In this document: positions 40,282-52,533 of the stretch, in pieces
Numbering within the stretch: the stretch's first letter is position 1
Layout of the letters: the number at the start of each line of letters is the position of its first letter
DNA from: Acanthosepion pharaonis
Taxonomy: Eukaryota; Mollusca; Cephalopoda; Sepiida; Sepiidae
Direction of reading: 5' to 3'
NCBI GenBank assembly: GCA_903632075.3
Contig: CAHIKZ030005439.1
Location: 382,001-446,000, forward strand
DNA: 64,000 nt
Notes under the pieces: generated by a model
Told to the model about the DNA's origin: nothing
What the model saw: the letters and a program-made list of their open reading frames with translations, nothing else
Database searches by the model: none
Translations under genes and position numbers: made by a program

Positions 40282-40625
40282 TTCGAAAATTATAACATAA
40301 ATATGTTATAGCATCACTACAAACATAGCCATTTTATTTCAACACTTCTGATGTCTTATCAAGTTATGGCGTTGAATGTAAAATAAAGTGTTTTAAAAGG
40401 TTCACATCAAACACACTTCGTTAGGGGAATTAAAAGGTTTAAATCAATCAAACACCCCTCGCTAGGGGAAATTCCCCTATCGAGGAGTGTTTGGTCGATT
40501 TGAACGTTTTAAAACCCTTTATTATACATTCAACACCATCACTTGATAAGACACTAGAAGTGTTGAAACAAAATGGCTATTTTTGTAGTGATTTTATAAA
40601 ATATTTATGTTATAATTTTCGAATA
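40282..40625. mobile_element. ~344-bp palindromic foldback element
   Basis: The left arm starts TTCGAAAATTATAACATAAA; the right arm ends TTTATGTTATAATTTTCGAA. The arms continue for about 170 bases each with few mismatches (for instance ATAGCCATTTTATTTCAACA against TGTTGAAACAAAATGGCTAT). The axis is at the GGGGAAATTCCCC block near 40,469. The left arm has a local duplication (two versions of AAACACmCyTCG…TAGGGG). (TA)n lies directly to the left and about 100 bases to the right. It is non-coding. Confidence 0.85.
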
Positions 40626-40718
40626 AATAATTATATTTGCTTACTCTGTATTGAGCACTTTTTAAGAATAGTATTTTTTGGTTATTGGAATTTATTCTGT
40701 ATGCACCAATCTTATACT

Positions 40719-40719
<1 letters not shown>

Positions 40720-40779
<60 letters not shown>
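40720..40779. repeat. (TA)n microsatellite
   Basis: About 29 TA units. Sequence from 40,780 to 41,882 shows no gene; 41,190-41,300 matches part of repeat R1 (11,520-11,640). Confidence 0.95.
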
Positions 40780-40780
<1 letters not shown>

Positions 40781-41882
40781 TTTTATTGTGCTTTTCTACT
40801 TCTTATTTACAGGAATTAGGCTTCTCAACTCTAAATAACATCAAAAATAAGAAGCGAGATAGACTACGCTCAACTGAAGAAGAAATGAGAGTCTACTTAT
40901 TGCACATTCGACCAAACATTGAAGAAATCGCGAAAAAATAACCAGAAATAGGTTTTACACTAAATAAACTATACAAATATTTAAATAGAAACATTGAAAT
41001 AATGTAGATTCGTATTTGTGTCTATTTTTTTTAAATCTATGGTTTTATTTTATAATATTTAAATGTATCCCCATTAAAATTTGGCTAAGTATGCCGTGAT
41101 ATATTCCTTTGTTCCTAGGTATGTCGTTGCTTATAAAGATTGAGAAACATTGGTCTAAGAGAAAGGTTCTATACAGATGATAGTTTAGATATTTCTGAAT
41201 GGGCTGGGTGACATACATGATATCCATTTGTAAGTGTTGAACTAAAAACACTGTTTTCAGATTAATATGTTGGTTTTGTAAAACCTCACGTTGTTGGACA
41301 AAAGTACCTTGAGCGCAACCTATCCAGTACTCAATGTCCTTATCTTATACTTTGTCATAACTGATCTATACATAAAATTGAAGCCACAATAATGCGATAT
41401 CCATTTAAGAGCAAATTTATTTCACACGTGAACGACTTCTGAGACTAGCATATTAACCATCAGGGTTAAAGTTAGCGTTTATAAATAGACACAAATTAAT
41501 TATTAATGTTCATTATGGACGAATAGATGTTTTTCGTAAGTGATTTTATTTCTGTAAGTGGATATTTCAGTTAATGAGAAAGTAATTCAAAACATTAGAA
41601 AATAAGAAAAAGAAAATTCACATCGCTTTATTTATAATTGAAAAAGGTAACACACTAAATAATTCTGGGTCATTGCACATAATCTTTTATACTCATTAAT
41701 TCGTTACCAAGCACATTTGACGGGAATGCGGTAGGTGACGAGAAAATGCCCGAAATTTATATAAGTTTACCAGAATAAAGATTGGGAAAGTTCTATTAAT
41801 AGTTTATGTTGTAACATACCTTCGGACGATAATGGGTAAGTCCTTATTAATATAAATACAGTAGTAAATACTGTATATTGGT

Positions 41883-42390
41883 CTGCAGTCGGAGATTCGT
41901 CTCCAGCTGTGCTGGTCAAACTCTCTGCCTCCGGTCAGAGAGGATCCCCAGACAAGGCTATGTCGAAGGACAGAGTCTCGTCTCTGGAAACAGCTACCCG
42001 ACCCCGTTTTATACAGGGTCTACAGGAATTGTTGGTCAAGACACCGGGCACGGATACCCCACATTAAATTCGGCTTTGTGTCACATCTTACCGCGTGGGG
42101 TAGTTGGTAGATATCCTGCAGTTGGAGATTCGTCTCCAGCTGTGCTGGTCAAACTTTCTGCCTCCGGAGAGAGAGGATCCCCAGACGAAGCTATATCAAA
42201 GGGCAGAGTCTCGTCTCGGGAAACAGCTACCCGACCCCGTCGAAATAAACTTTTATACAGAGTCTACGGGGAATTTTTGATCTAGCCTACGGGTTCGGAT
42301 ACGCTACATTAAATTCGGCCTTGTGCCACATCTGACTGCGTGGGGCGGTTGGTAGATATCCTGCATTTGGAGATTCATTGTGAAATTCAC
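41883..42390. repeat. ~240-bp satellite, two units plus a partial third
   Basis: CTGCAGTCGGAGATTCGTCT (41,883), CTGCAGTTGGAGATTCGTCT (42,116) and CTGCATTTGGAGATTC (42,361) mark unit starts, so the periods are 233 and 245. Units share AGCTGTGCTGGTCAAACT, GCTACCCGACCCCG, TTAAATTCGG and a GCGTGGGG..GTTGGTAGATATC end. The 135-codon frame crossing it is repeat translation and I do not call it a gene. Confidence 0.9.
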
Positions 42391-42519
42391 TTGACTCACT
42401 TCTAGCAATTGACTACTACTTCTACGCGCCGCTGGCGAATCTTATGCGTTGTTCTTGTCCTGTGTATTATCGTTCATTTCCAAACTTCGTGCGATTATTC
42501 TATTCATTGAGAGCAAGAG

Positions 42520-42905
42520 TAAAGAAGTGGTGTTTAATGAAAGGATATAGAGAAGGATCCAGGCATCAGAAGATGTCGATTGACATTACATTTGAATAAA
42601 TTCATGCAGTTGGGGTACCAGTACAAGTAGCTTGTCAGAGCAGTTGCCATGAAAATATTTGTAGAAAAGACAGAGGGAAGCAACATCACCTCTGTGAGAA
42701 AATGACTGCAGACGAGATGCCAGATCAGGACCTATCACATTGCATATCCGTTTCTGGATTTTGTCGAGGAATTCGAGATGAACAACGGGGGCACCAGACC
42801 ATATATAGCAACAGTATTCAATGCGAGAACGAATGGTAGATTTGTAGATTTGACGGAAGGACTCAGGCGAGAAAAACCTTCTGGCGCGGTACGGAGGACC
42901 ATCTT
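42520..42905 (-). pseudogene. LINE polymerase C-terminal copy, minus strand
   Basis: Plus-strand blocks GATGTCGATTGACATT (42,572), GTATTTGTAGAAAAGACAG-like (42,655), GATGCCAGATCAGG (42,715) and GAGAAAAACCTTCTGGCGC (42,869) are the same as those at 8,478-8,915 and 46,929-47,330. It joins a plus-strand copy at about 42,905, head to head. Confidence 0.75.
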
Positions 42906-43745
42906 TCCTTGCGGTACATATTTATATGTCTACTATTTGTCCATGCTTAGAATATTGCTGTCACATATGATCTGGTGTTCCTGCTATATACTTAGAGATC
43001 ATTGATAAAATCCAAAGAATCTGCAATGTCCCGAACTGGCATCTCGGCTTCAGTCAATTTTCCGCCGCTGTGATGTGCCTTTTATATAAATATTATACTT
43101 TCATGGTAATTGTTCTGAAGAACTTTCCTCCATGGTAAATTTATGTATATAAATTGTAATCATTGTAAATATTTACTGGGGTTTCATTTTAAATGTTATT
43201 TTTATCCCCCCCTCCACATACAAATAGTACATATGGAAACTAGTTAGTACTTCATCGAGACTTTGAGGTTTTATGGTGGTTGTAGTAAGAATAGTAATAA
43301 TGTGTTTTTAGGGGTGTAAGAAATACTGTGGTATGTTTGAGTCGGTAATTGTGATTAGCTAAGTTTACTACCACATTTTTGTATTTGCAAGATAAATATT
43401 ACTTTTCTCTATGATACCTAGACTCTATGGACTTAAGTACAATATTAAATTGGCGGCAAAATCTTATTATTTCATAGTTGAAATGGATAGATGTAACCGT
43501 AAGTTCTATGCTAACAGTTCCATCATGCTTCTCGCTTGTGGAACTCTTTTCCGGTTACTTGTTTTCCAGTCAAATTTGAATTTTAAAAATTTAAATGCAA
43601 TGTCAATCGTTATCTTCTGTCTTCTTAATTTCTGTTCTTTTATTGTTATTTATGCATTTTTTTCTTTTTCTCATATGCGTTAACACACGGTAGCTATCTG
43701 CATTATAGTGGCTTTGTTGCTTAGGTTGGGTGAAATGAAAAAGGA
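42906..43745 (+). pseudogene. LINE polymerase C-terminal copy, plus strand, interrupted
   Basis: Reads CLEYCCHI, then SGVPAIYLEIIDKIQRICN (42,938-43,025), the R-P-x-L-E-Y-C-x-H-I-W…L-E-I-L-D-K-I-Q segment, then YKYYTFMVIVL. About 260 bases of unrelated sequence (43,140-43,400) separate this from the 3' portion, where AAATTTAAATGCAATGTCAA lies at 43,587 and the TTGGGTGAAATGA terminus at 43,725. 5'-truncated. Confidence 0.7.
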
Positions 43746-44810
43746 TTATGTTTTAAATTCATAACCTGGAGTTCATTTTATTATCGATGAAGCACTAAGA
43801 TTACGAATTAAAAATATCCAAGAAATCACTTGGAACGAGCATTTTTTTTCTTATTTTATTATCGATGAGCATTTATTATTATTTTATTATCGATTAAGCA
43901 TTACAAATTACGAATTAAAATATTCAAGAAATCACTTGTTATGAACATTTTGTTTTAACTTTTAATCAATTTAAACGAATTTACATAGCTCCCCTTATTA
44001 ACTTCCATAGAATTTAATTATTTTTTTTTATTTGTCGTCTGCGGTGGTTAACATATGAAAAATACATATGAACAAGCATATGAACCAAATTTTGAACAAA
44101 TGACGATTTCTGGTTATTGTGCAATTCGACCAAGAATTCTCGTGAAAATTAAATCTTTACCAAGCTTAGCATAGTATTGTATAAAGATTAAAGCATAAGA
44201 TAACCAATGAGATTCAATGTCACTACAGCAGTAAGCCTGTTGCCAGGATGTGGTTGCTGGGTTATGCAGTCCCTAGAAAATCATCTGTTCCCGCTACACA
44301 GTAAAAAATGATGTAAGCTAACTTTAGTTCTTACAACATTTATTGAAAATATGTCCGGCGTTTGATTTCACTTTTCGTAGCCCATAATGATGAAGAAAAA
44401 TAATTTATTTTCAATCGTTAAAAAAAAGTTAACCGTTCTTTTTTATTCATGACATTTTCCAAACTTAGAACCAGTCGCTTTTAACTCAAATTGAGCATTA
44501 AGATTCACATAAATGCATTGGCATAAAACACTTTTCATCGCGACCTCTCAAGCTTGAAGCTCCCTCCACGCACTTAAAATACGGCCTATGCAATAGTAAA
44601 GCCTTGTAAGACTAGACTTCTAAGTTCTACAGTAAGGCGCCCAGGATATTTATATAGGAATTGCTTAACACCAGTTTATCCTAACGTAAAGCTGTTATCA
44701 AACTCATTACAGTCATCAGTACCCATGGAAATTTGAATTTCCTGGTGAATCATAATTCTTAAGTTAATGGTTGGATAATTCTCCACACTACTGCTGGGCG
44801 AGGGGGGAGG
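43746..44810. other. No gene seen
   Basis: AT-rich sequence; a repeated ATTATCGAT-type stretch at 43,783-43,900 is the only internal similarity. Confidence 0.45.
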
Positions 44811-45049
44811 AGATGAAGAGAATTCATACCTTTCCCAAGGGTAATAGTACGTAAGTCAGTTAAATAATATACGTGATACATGCTTGAGTAATCATGTCTC
44901 TTTCGATTCAGGACAGACAAGGCAGAAGTTTTTACCGCAGTAGGTTGCCTTTTTTTTCTGCAGTAGACCAGCAGCCATCCAAGGCTACAGAACTCGGTCT
45001 GTCCTTCTATTTACCCATAGCTGGGGGGGTAGACTTGTTGCAAGCCAAG

Positions 45050-45225
45050 ACTATAGGACCCAGTCTTCCCTGCTATTCATCCCATAGCTGGCGTGGGTGT
45101 GGTGAATTCATACCTTTCCCAAGGGTATTAGCGCGTAAGTGAATGTAATTTCTCGACTTAAATTCGAACTCAGCTCTCCGATTCCTCAATCCGAGCCGTG
45201 TCCCGTTTAAAAAAAAATCAAAATT
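45050..45225 (-). mobile_element. tRNA-derived SINE, family B, with partial copies either side
   Basis: Reverse-oriented body: CATACCTTTCCCAAGGGTAT, GCGCGTAAGTGAATGTAA, then B-box region AAATTCGAACTCAG. A fragment of the same body is at 44,815-44,870, and another 5' part (GCGCGTAAGCGAATGTAAGG, then GGTTCGAAC) at 45,335-45,390. Confidence 0.6.
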
Positions 45226-45404
45226 TACGCCTAATTTCTCAAGTGCTGGACAATCAGCAACGCTATTTATCACTATCATAAAATATAAATATTCCCGCTT
45301 TTCTTGAAAAGTGCACTTCTCCGTTTGCGTGTAATTTGCGCGTAAGCGAATGTAAGGAACCCGACTGGGTTCGAACTTGGCTCAGAAAAAGATGTTTTAA
45401 GTTT

Positions 45405-45885
45405 GGTTTGGTTTATTTTGTATCACGGCATATCAACCTCAATGGGTTATTTAATGCCGACTACATTTTTAGGATAGATTTGTATGAATACAATATGTAT
45501 TCTTTGGTTTAGATTGGTTTGGTTTATTTTGTTTTACGGCATATCAACCTCAATGTGTTATTTAATGCTGACAAAATATTTTATTGCTGGTAATATTTTG
45601 TTTTCTCAAAAATCTGTTTCTGGTAATACATTTTCATTCAAAATTGTATTGCTGGTAATATTTTTTTCAAAAAGTATTGCTGGTAATAGTTAACTATTTG
45701 CCCATAGCTGGGACCCTAACAGGTGCTACCACCCCGGGTTAGGGTGGACCTGGGAACACCAGCAATTAAGAGGAGGTTCCACACTCCTCAAAACCTCCTG
45801 ATCAGAGGCCTTGGTTCTGGACGTAGTTTATCGTCTTACCCAGGACCCGGATGTAGTTTAACGTCTTATCCAGGACGATGTTTTA
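45405..45885 (-). mobile_element. Composite repeat with internal tandem array, inverted copy
   Basis: In minus-strand order it has the same conserved block (45,688-45,885), tandem array (45,560-45,690; four or five units with TATTGCTGGTAATA) and end block as the element at 20,204. The end block is itself duplicated (CACGGCATATCAACCTCAAT at 45,425 and ACGGCATATCAACCTCAATG at 45,535), about 110 bases apart. Confidence 0.7.
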
Positions 45886-46009
45886 AGATTATTACCTATT
45901 TCCAATTAATGGTAATGGTAATACAGAATCAATGGTAATGGTAATACTGAAAAAATAACCTTTTTCATACTGGAAATTTTTGGCTTTCATTTACCAAACA
46001 GCATTATTG

Positions 46010-46575
46010 TCGGTAGAAATTTATAAAATCTTTCTCTTCAAGAAGTTTTTCAGGGAAATAGGTTTATTATATTCACTAAATGTTATCGCTCTTTCTAAGG
46101 TTAATGTGAGTTTCCTTCCCAGCCTTTGGTGTAAGGTAGTGTGGAACCTCAACATTTTGATTATGCCATTATATCCTCTTCGAGTTCGACGTACTCTCCA
46201 TTTTAGTTTTTAACATTTTTGGAGAGTATTCAAGTAATGCGGTCGTTTTTATTTTTTTTTTTTTGCGATTATGTAGCGCCAGTTTATAAGGTCTGATGAC
46301 CAATCAGCGTTACTGTCGATAGAAATTTATCAAATCTTTCTCTTCAAACAGTTTTTCCGAAAATAAAACTTCTCAAGTTAATTCTTTCTAGTATTTCGAG
46401 GGAAGCTTCCATAAAAGTATTTTGTTTTTGATAGTGTGAAATATTAACAGCTTCGTTATATAACTATTTTCACTTCTAGTTACATTTTTCTCTTTTTGTT
46501 GTTATTATTGTTAGAAGTTTCCAAGTGAGATGTTTTTTTTTGTTATTTTATAAAGATCTTTGAGATTGTATAATG
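46010..46575 (+). repeat. Interspersed repeat R1, two tandem copies
   Basis: GTCGGTAGAAATTTATAAAA (46,010) and GTCGATAGAAATTTATCAAA (46,313) start two copies about 303 bases apart. Both run through TCTTTCTCTTCAA, an AAGCTTCC/CCAGCCTTTGG block, the CTTCT/CTTCG..GTTAC block and T-runs. Confidence 0.65.
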
Positions 46576-46789
46576 ACAGTTCATGATAATCAGTTTTCAG
46601 TGAGTTCGAAAGAAATACAAGCGGACAAGAACATTTGTCAGAAAACATGGAAGCATTGTATTTCTTTACATTGCCAGTGTTTTTGTTTTTTTTTCCTTTC
46701 GGTTTATCTATTTATATGTATTTACTGAGCTTTACTCAGTCTAGTACAAGGCTACAAGCTGTTTACATTATTCTTTATTTTATTTATTT

Positions 46790-47335
46790 TTTTTTAAGTA
46801 TTACGCTCCGAGCAAGGCGTGAAGCCACTAGGATGCAGGGGGTTGCAGAAGATTTGGAGCAAGAGCAGATAAGAGTGATAGAAGAAAGGATGAGGAGAAG
46901 GATAGTGGGTAGATCAAGGTAACTGGAGATGTCGATTGACATTACATTTGAATAGTTGGAGATTATAGCTCTCAGGGAAACAGTAATAGGGAAGGGTGTT
47001 CCACAGGCGAGAGGTGCGAGGTATGAAGCTATTGGAGTAGAAGAGACGGCTACATTTAAAAGTTTCTACAGTGTAAGGGTGGGAGCGGAATGCCAGCCTC
47101 GTAGGGCGCTTGAATTCATGGATTCTGGGAACCAGTGAAAACAGCTCATCGGAGCAATTACCATGAAAGTATTTGTAGAAAAGACAGAGAGAGGCGACGG
47201 CGCGTCAGTGAGAGAGTGACTGTAGACGAGACGCCAGATCAGGGCCAATTAGATTACATATCCGTCTCTGGATCTTGTCAAGAACTCTGAGGTAAACAGA
47301 AGGTGCCCCAGACCATATATGGCAGCAATACTCCA
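46790..47335 (-). pseudogene. LINE polymerase C-terminal copy
   Basis: The same plus-strand blocks as 8,335-8,931: TTACGCTCCGAGCAAGGCGT (46,800), GATGTCGATTGACATT (46,928), TGTAGAAAAGACAG (47,174), GCCAGATCAGGGCC (47,232) and the reverse complement of the D-K-I-Q-R-R-I-C-N segment (47,250-47,290). Frameshifted. Confidence 0.75.
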
Positions 47336-48780
47336 TGCTTTTTGGTGTCCATAACTGATCCCCCATTTAAGCAGGGCCGATACATGTGTCTCGTCCTCCG
47401 CACCTGAATCTATGTTACGCCCTCCCCCACTCTACTACAACTTAATTTTCCATAAGCTAGTATTCATATAAAATACAAATTTTATTGTAAACCTAATTAT
47501 GTACAATAATGGATTATATGCAATATAGATGAACAATTCAACTAGAAAAATTGAAAATAAATACAATGTATTTAAATACAAATTACAGACGTTATAATAA
47601 ATTTTATCTTAAATAAATGAGAAATATTTTGCAGTAAATTTTAATATTAACTTGAGATTTGTCTTGTTAAAAAGTTGAATAATTTTAACACACTCAACAT
47701 AATGAATTAAAAAAATAGTGATTTTTACATAGTGTTTTTTTTTCGAAACTTAGCATGCGCAAAACAAATGCATTGAGTTGGACAAAAAACAAAGAACCCA
47801 GAATGGCAGCAAAATCCGCGAAAAGTTTTAATCCTTTAATAGTTGTGCTTAGTTTAATTTGTAATGTAGATAGAAAAGAAGCAAATGTTGGTAAGATAGC
47901 GAGGATTACAAAGCACTGAAGTGGACCCCAGATCAGGGGCTTCGGGGGTAGTACGCACCAGCCTTGCAGTTAAGGTACTGACTCTATTTAGCGACAGTGA
48001 TTAGACGGCGCTTTCAGTGTGACTTTGCTACAAGCAAGTACTTACGAAGAGTAACTAAGTCTGACACAAGGCCACACGATTAGCCCTGCCCCACCTCCTC
48101 ACACACACACACGCACCAATAAGAAATGAACTCACTAAACAGTCTGCCAGACTAGCTTGCTATGACCCCAGGGCGAAGCGACGGTGGCTGTTTGTCTCTC
48201 TTTCTCTCCTCTCAGAAAACTAACGCAGTCATTGCAATCGTAAAAAGATATAACTGCCAACCCAAAGGCAACAGGTGATTTGAATTGACCAATCAGAAAA
48301 CATTGTCCATGACCGACTTAAACAAAAGACGCTAATTTTTTAAACTTCTTCACTTTTTCTTTTTAATGTTTTTTTTTTTCATTTTTTTTCTATTTTATTC
48401 TTTTTCTTTATATTTCTTTATTGTTCTTTGTTTCCGATTGTTTCTGCTTTGAGAAGAACGATATAAACATTTACAAAATAAAAAACTATGTTTATATTGT
48501 CTTAATGGTATCTTCGCCATTAGCTACCGGTGTGAACGAGGACATGTAGATTGTGAAAGCTTTTCCGTTAAAAAGAAGGTCGACGGTAAATAGCCGAGCC
48601 TTTCCAAAAATTTGGATGTCTGAATTTGGTAAAGACAAACAGAGGACCACATCTGGTTTACAACAATGCGGTGGTCTCCATTCCTCTTAAACAACAAATT
48701 TTAACTTCTCACTACTGGTACAGACTTCGTTCTGGGACCCCAGAAAATACATCACAGTTCAAAGATCAAAGTCTCTGTGT
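47336..48780. other. No gene seen
   Basis: AT-rich sequence with T-runs (48,360-48,420). The somewhat GC-richer 47,920-48,110 stretch has no identified relative beyond a weak resemblance to the satellite end block. Confidence 0.45.
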
Positions 48781-48815
<35 letters not shown>

Positions 48816-48854
48816 ACGCGCGTCCTTGGATGTTCATAAATCACAATTCTTTTT

Positions 48855-48906
<52 letters not shown>

Positions 48907-48933
48907 ATCTATCTATCTATCTATCTATCTATC
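48781..48933. repeat. (TG)n and (CTAT)n microsatellites
   Basis: TG at 48,784-48,812 and CTAT at 48,857-48,933. Confidence 0.95.
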
Positions 48934-49059
48934 TGCCAGCCAGTTAATGTTAGGCGGTAGTTAAAAACACGTTTCTTAGATTATTTAATTGAATTCGATC
49001 CACAAACATGTGACAATTTTTTCTCTCTTTATATGTACCACCGACATATATTTAAATTA

Positions 49060-49215
49060 CATATGCCACTTCATATATTTAAATGCAACGCTAATCACCA
49101 TATTCTGTCTTCTTAAATCCAGTTCTTTTATTGCATTTTTTCCTTAAGATTCTTTTCATTCTCTTTCTCTACAATTGCATTCCAGTGTCATTATTACCTA
49201 ACTTTAGAATATAAA
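49060..49215 (+). pseudogene. LINE 3' terminal fragment
   Basis: ATATTTAAATGCAACGCTAA (49,076) followed by TCTGTCTTCTTAAAT and TTCTTTTATTGCATTTTTT parallels 43,587-43,660. Only the last codons and 3' untranslated part remain. Confidence 0.5.

Positions 49216-49216
<1 letters not shown>

Positions 49217-49256
<40 letters not shown>
49217..49256. repeat. (TA)n microsatellite
   Basis: About 19 TA units. Confidence 0.9.
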
Positions 49257-49258
<2 letters not shown>

Positions 49259-49426
49259 CACTTCAATCTTAATCGTCAAGTCTTTTTCAAACTTATCTAT
49301 CCGTCATGGATCCTTTTTGATATACAATCTTACCTACCTCCTCAAGTCTTACATTCAATAACACGAACCTTATTATTTTTGATCCCTCACCGTGAGTTCT
49401 CTTAGGATTTTTAACACGGGTTTATT

Positions 49427-49427
<1 letters not shown>

Positions 49428-49474
<47 letters not shown>

Positions 49475-49500
49475 ATATATATATATCGATATATATATAT
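49428..49500. repeat. (TA)n microsatellite with interruptions
   Basis: About 35 TA units with a TTTA and a TCGA interruption. Confidence 0.9.
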
Positions 49501-49639
49501 GAGAACAGTGTTGAATAATGCAGTTGTATATATACTTCGATAATTTTACTAAATTTCAGCCAGTACAGTGTTTTAGAGATACTTGAGGTCAACAGCCAGC
49601 GGCGACACCTTGTTTTATGGTTAAACGCAAACGTCAAGC

Positions 49640-49640
<1 letters not shown>

Positions 49641-49728
<88 letters not shown>

Positions 49729-49745
49729 AGGGAGAGAGAGAGAGT
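49641..49745. repeat. (TA)n(TG)n(GA)n compound microsatellite
   Basis: TA 49,641-49,684, TG 49,685-49,727, GA 49,729-49,745. Confidence 0.95.
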
Positions 49746-49849
49746 GCGTGGGCAGAGCAGACAACACGGGATGGTCACTGTCAGTTTCACGCCCCAGTTT
49801 TATTTTCTCGGCTAATCGCATGGGGGTGGGTAATTGTCAATATACAGTT

Positions 49850-50056
<207 letters not shown>

Positions 50057-50343
50057 CCAAACCGTGTATATGCAAAATTGTCCACGAATCGCTGTATTTT
50101 AGAAATGATTAAAGATTTCTTACTGGAATTCTTCGAGATTTTTATAGCACTATTATACAATACTTTGAGCAATAAGAATATATAATTACCTTCAAAATGG
50201 TAGCAAGATGGCTAAACGTTTTATCTGAAAATATGGAAAAATGAAACTCAATTAGTTTAGTAGATATTACTAAGATATTAAACTTTTTGTTAGATAGACA
50301 GTTATGCTGTTACAGGATTTGGACAATTTTCTTATTACACCCA

Positions 50344-50396
<53 letters not shown>
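50344..50396. repeat. (TA)n microsatellite
   Basis: About 26 TA units at the 5' limit of the Penelope-like reading frame. Confidence 0.95.
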
Positions 50397-50398
<2 letters not shown>

Positions 50399-50520
50399 AA
50401 CAAACCTCTCATCTAGAGGCCTCCCTCCTATCAATGGACTTTGGATGCAACGGACAAAATTTGCAGGCAAAATAAAAAAAAATCTACGCGAAAAAACTTC
50501 CAAATCATCAGCGATCTATT

Positions 50521-50521
<1 letters not shown>

Positions 50522-50572
<51 letters not shown>
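50522..50572. repeat. (TA)n microsatellite inside the Penelope-like frame
   Basis: About 25 TA units between AIYS and the DNITKTY segment; it probably expanded after the element died. Confidence 0.9.
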
Positions 50573-50575
<3 letters not shown>

Positions 50576-51264
50576 TGGACAACATAACTAAAACGTACAG
50601 AAAACACCAAAATCTACTGAATATGATATTAACATCTGACCTAGAAAAAATAGACCTTGACAACCGAATATATTGCATCACTAAAAAATGACAAGCATTT
50701 TTGGAAAATAAAAGTTACCAGCGATGAACTCTCCCCAACGGGGTGGAAACATTGCGGTTGGTTGATCGGGAAATTGGACTGAATCTTCTTGTTTTCTCCT
50801 GCCTAGTTAAAATATGATTGTGTTTTGGGCTTAAAGGCTGTTCTGTTTATAGACGAAACCGGCGTCTATTGTTAACCACTCAACTGTTCTTTTTCATCAC
50901 GAAGAGTTTCTTTTTTGCAACTCTACCAATTGCCACATGGTCATTCTATACGCCTTTCCTTTTTAAGATAGAGCTAGACCTGTCTCCGTCAAATGTTTTC
51001 GACACATTACGCTAAAAGATCATACAGAAAACTTCAAAGCAAATCCAACTTCCAGATTCATAAAGCCAGCTAAAAGTGAACGACATAAAATAAGTAAACT
51101 AGTAGTAGAAAGAATTAACGCAGAACTAAGGACGAAGTTAGGAGCAAACTGGTGGGAAAACACAAAAAACATCTGTTGATTGGTTCTGTAAGCTAAAAAA
51201 CAAGCATATTTGTGAATTTATACAACTAGATATAAAATATGTCTGCCTTTCTATAACCGGACTC

Positions 51265-51555
51265 ATGCTAAATACGATCATCTCTTTATCTCAAGAACAA
51301 ATAAATATATGCACAAACGAATTAAAAATCATCAAGCATTGCCTAAAATCATTATTATTCGACAACGAAAATGCGTGGCTAAAGAAAAACTGGACCTTCG
51401 ACATTAAAATGGGAAGTTTTGATAGTGCAAAAACATGCGAGCATATAAGTATTCATTTACTACATAATCTAAATAAATTAATCGTTAAAAATGATATAGG
51501 CCTCTACAGGGAAGACGTGCTCATAATCTCACAGACAAAAAATAGACAAAACTAG
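51265..51555 (+). pseudogene. Reverse-transcriptase core segment of the Penelope-like element
   Basis: This 96-codon open segment is the best preserved RT part. FDIKMGSFDSAKTCEH (residues 45-60) corresponds to the F-D-V-T-M-G-S-x-D-G-A-E-x-C-E motif of this RT group. GLYREDVLII (79-88) is the palm catalytic box with the second aspartate replaced by glutamate. The upstream continuation (VDWFCKLKNKHICEFIQLDI-type reading) lies in another frame from about 51,170, and the downstream continuation after 51,555 is frameshifted. RT would copy the element's RNA; this copy could not. Confidence 0.7.
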
Positions 51556-52533
51556 AAAAATAATCATAAGATTTATCACAAATATAGGATTCGACATAGA
51601 CTTTGAAACAAACCTAAAAGAAGTAAATTTTATAGATGCCAACCTTAACCTACAAAAATGTAGATATTAACGATATAGAAAATTCAACGACAAACCGCTT
51701 TACATACACATATCTTCACATATTTTTGCCACCCAATAGCAATAATCTAGCAGATCTCATAATCAATTAACCGAATGTTATCTGACAATTCTTCCAATGA
51801 AACCAACTTCAACGAAGTCAAGAAAGAATTTGAAACGGCCCTAAAAGATTGCATAATTTCGGAAACACTCACATACGCACAACACAGTACAAAAAAATAC
51901 AGAAAAATAAGCATCGTATGGTTTAACCCGATGTACAATAAAAACATAAAAACACACGTAGAAAAATATTCTGAAACTCATGCACAAACACACCCATCAA
52001 GCACTCTCTACAAGATATTTAACAGAAACACAGTAGAAAATCAGCTGCAGTTGCACCGTGAACAAATAATAAAAAGTTTAACAGAAAAATAACCAACAGC
52101 CACTCGTACAAATTAAAACAACCTGTAACAGCAGAGCAAAGAACGAATGTCTCTTAAATGGCAATTGTTCGTAAAATAATATACCAAGACAAATCAGTAG
52201 ATGCCAAAGAAAAAGAATACATAGACGTTACTGAAGAACATTGGAGACAGAGAAACTACATACACAAAACATCCTTTAAAATAGTAAATAGCACAATGCT
52301 TTTTAAACATATATAGGAAATTAAAAACAAAGAGCAAATTACACGAAAAATATCATGGAGAGAAAGGAAAACAGCAACAAACACAACAATAAATCCAAAA
52401 AGTGTAAACTAAGTCTGGAGGAGAAAATAGCTATAATTACTTTCCCAGACAAACACAACTTACTAAAATAATGAACAAAATTTATCAGAAAATGCAAACA
52501 AATTTTTACTACGTTACTTAAAAATCGTAAACT

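Noticed and set aside
41878..42285. A 135-residue frame with internal repeats
   Set aside because: It is the translation of the ~240-bp satellite; unit lengths of 233 and 245 are not both multiples of three, so selection on the frame is unlikely.
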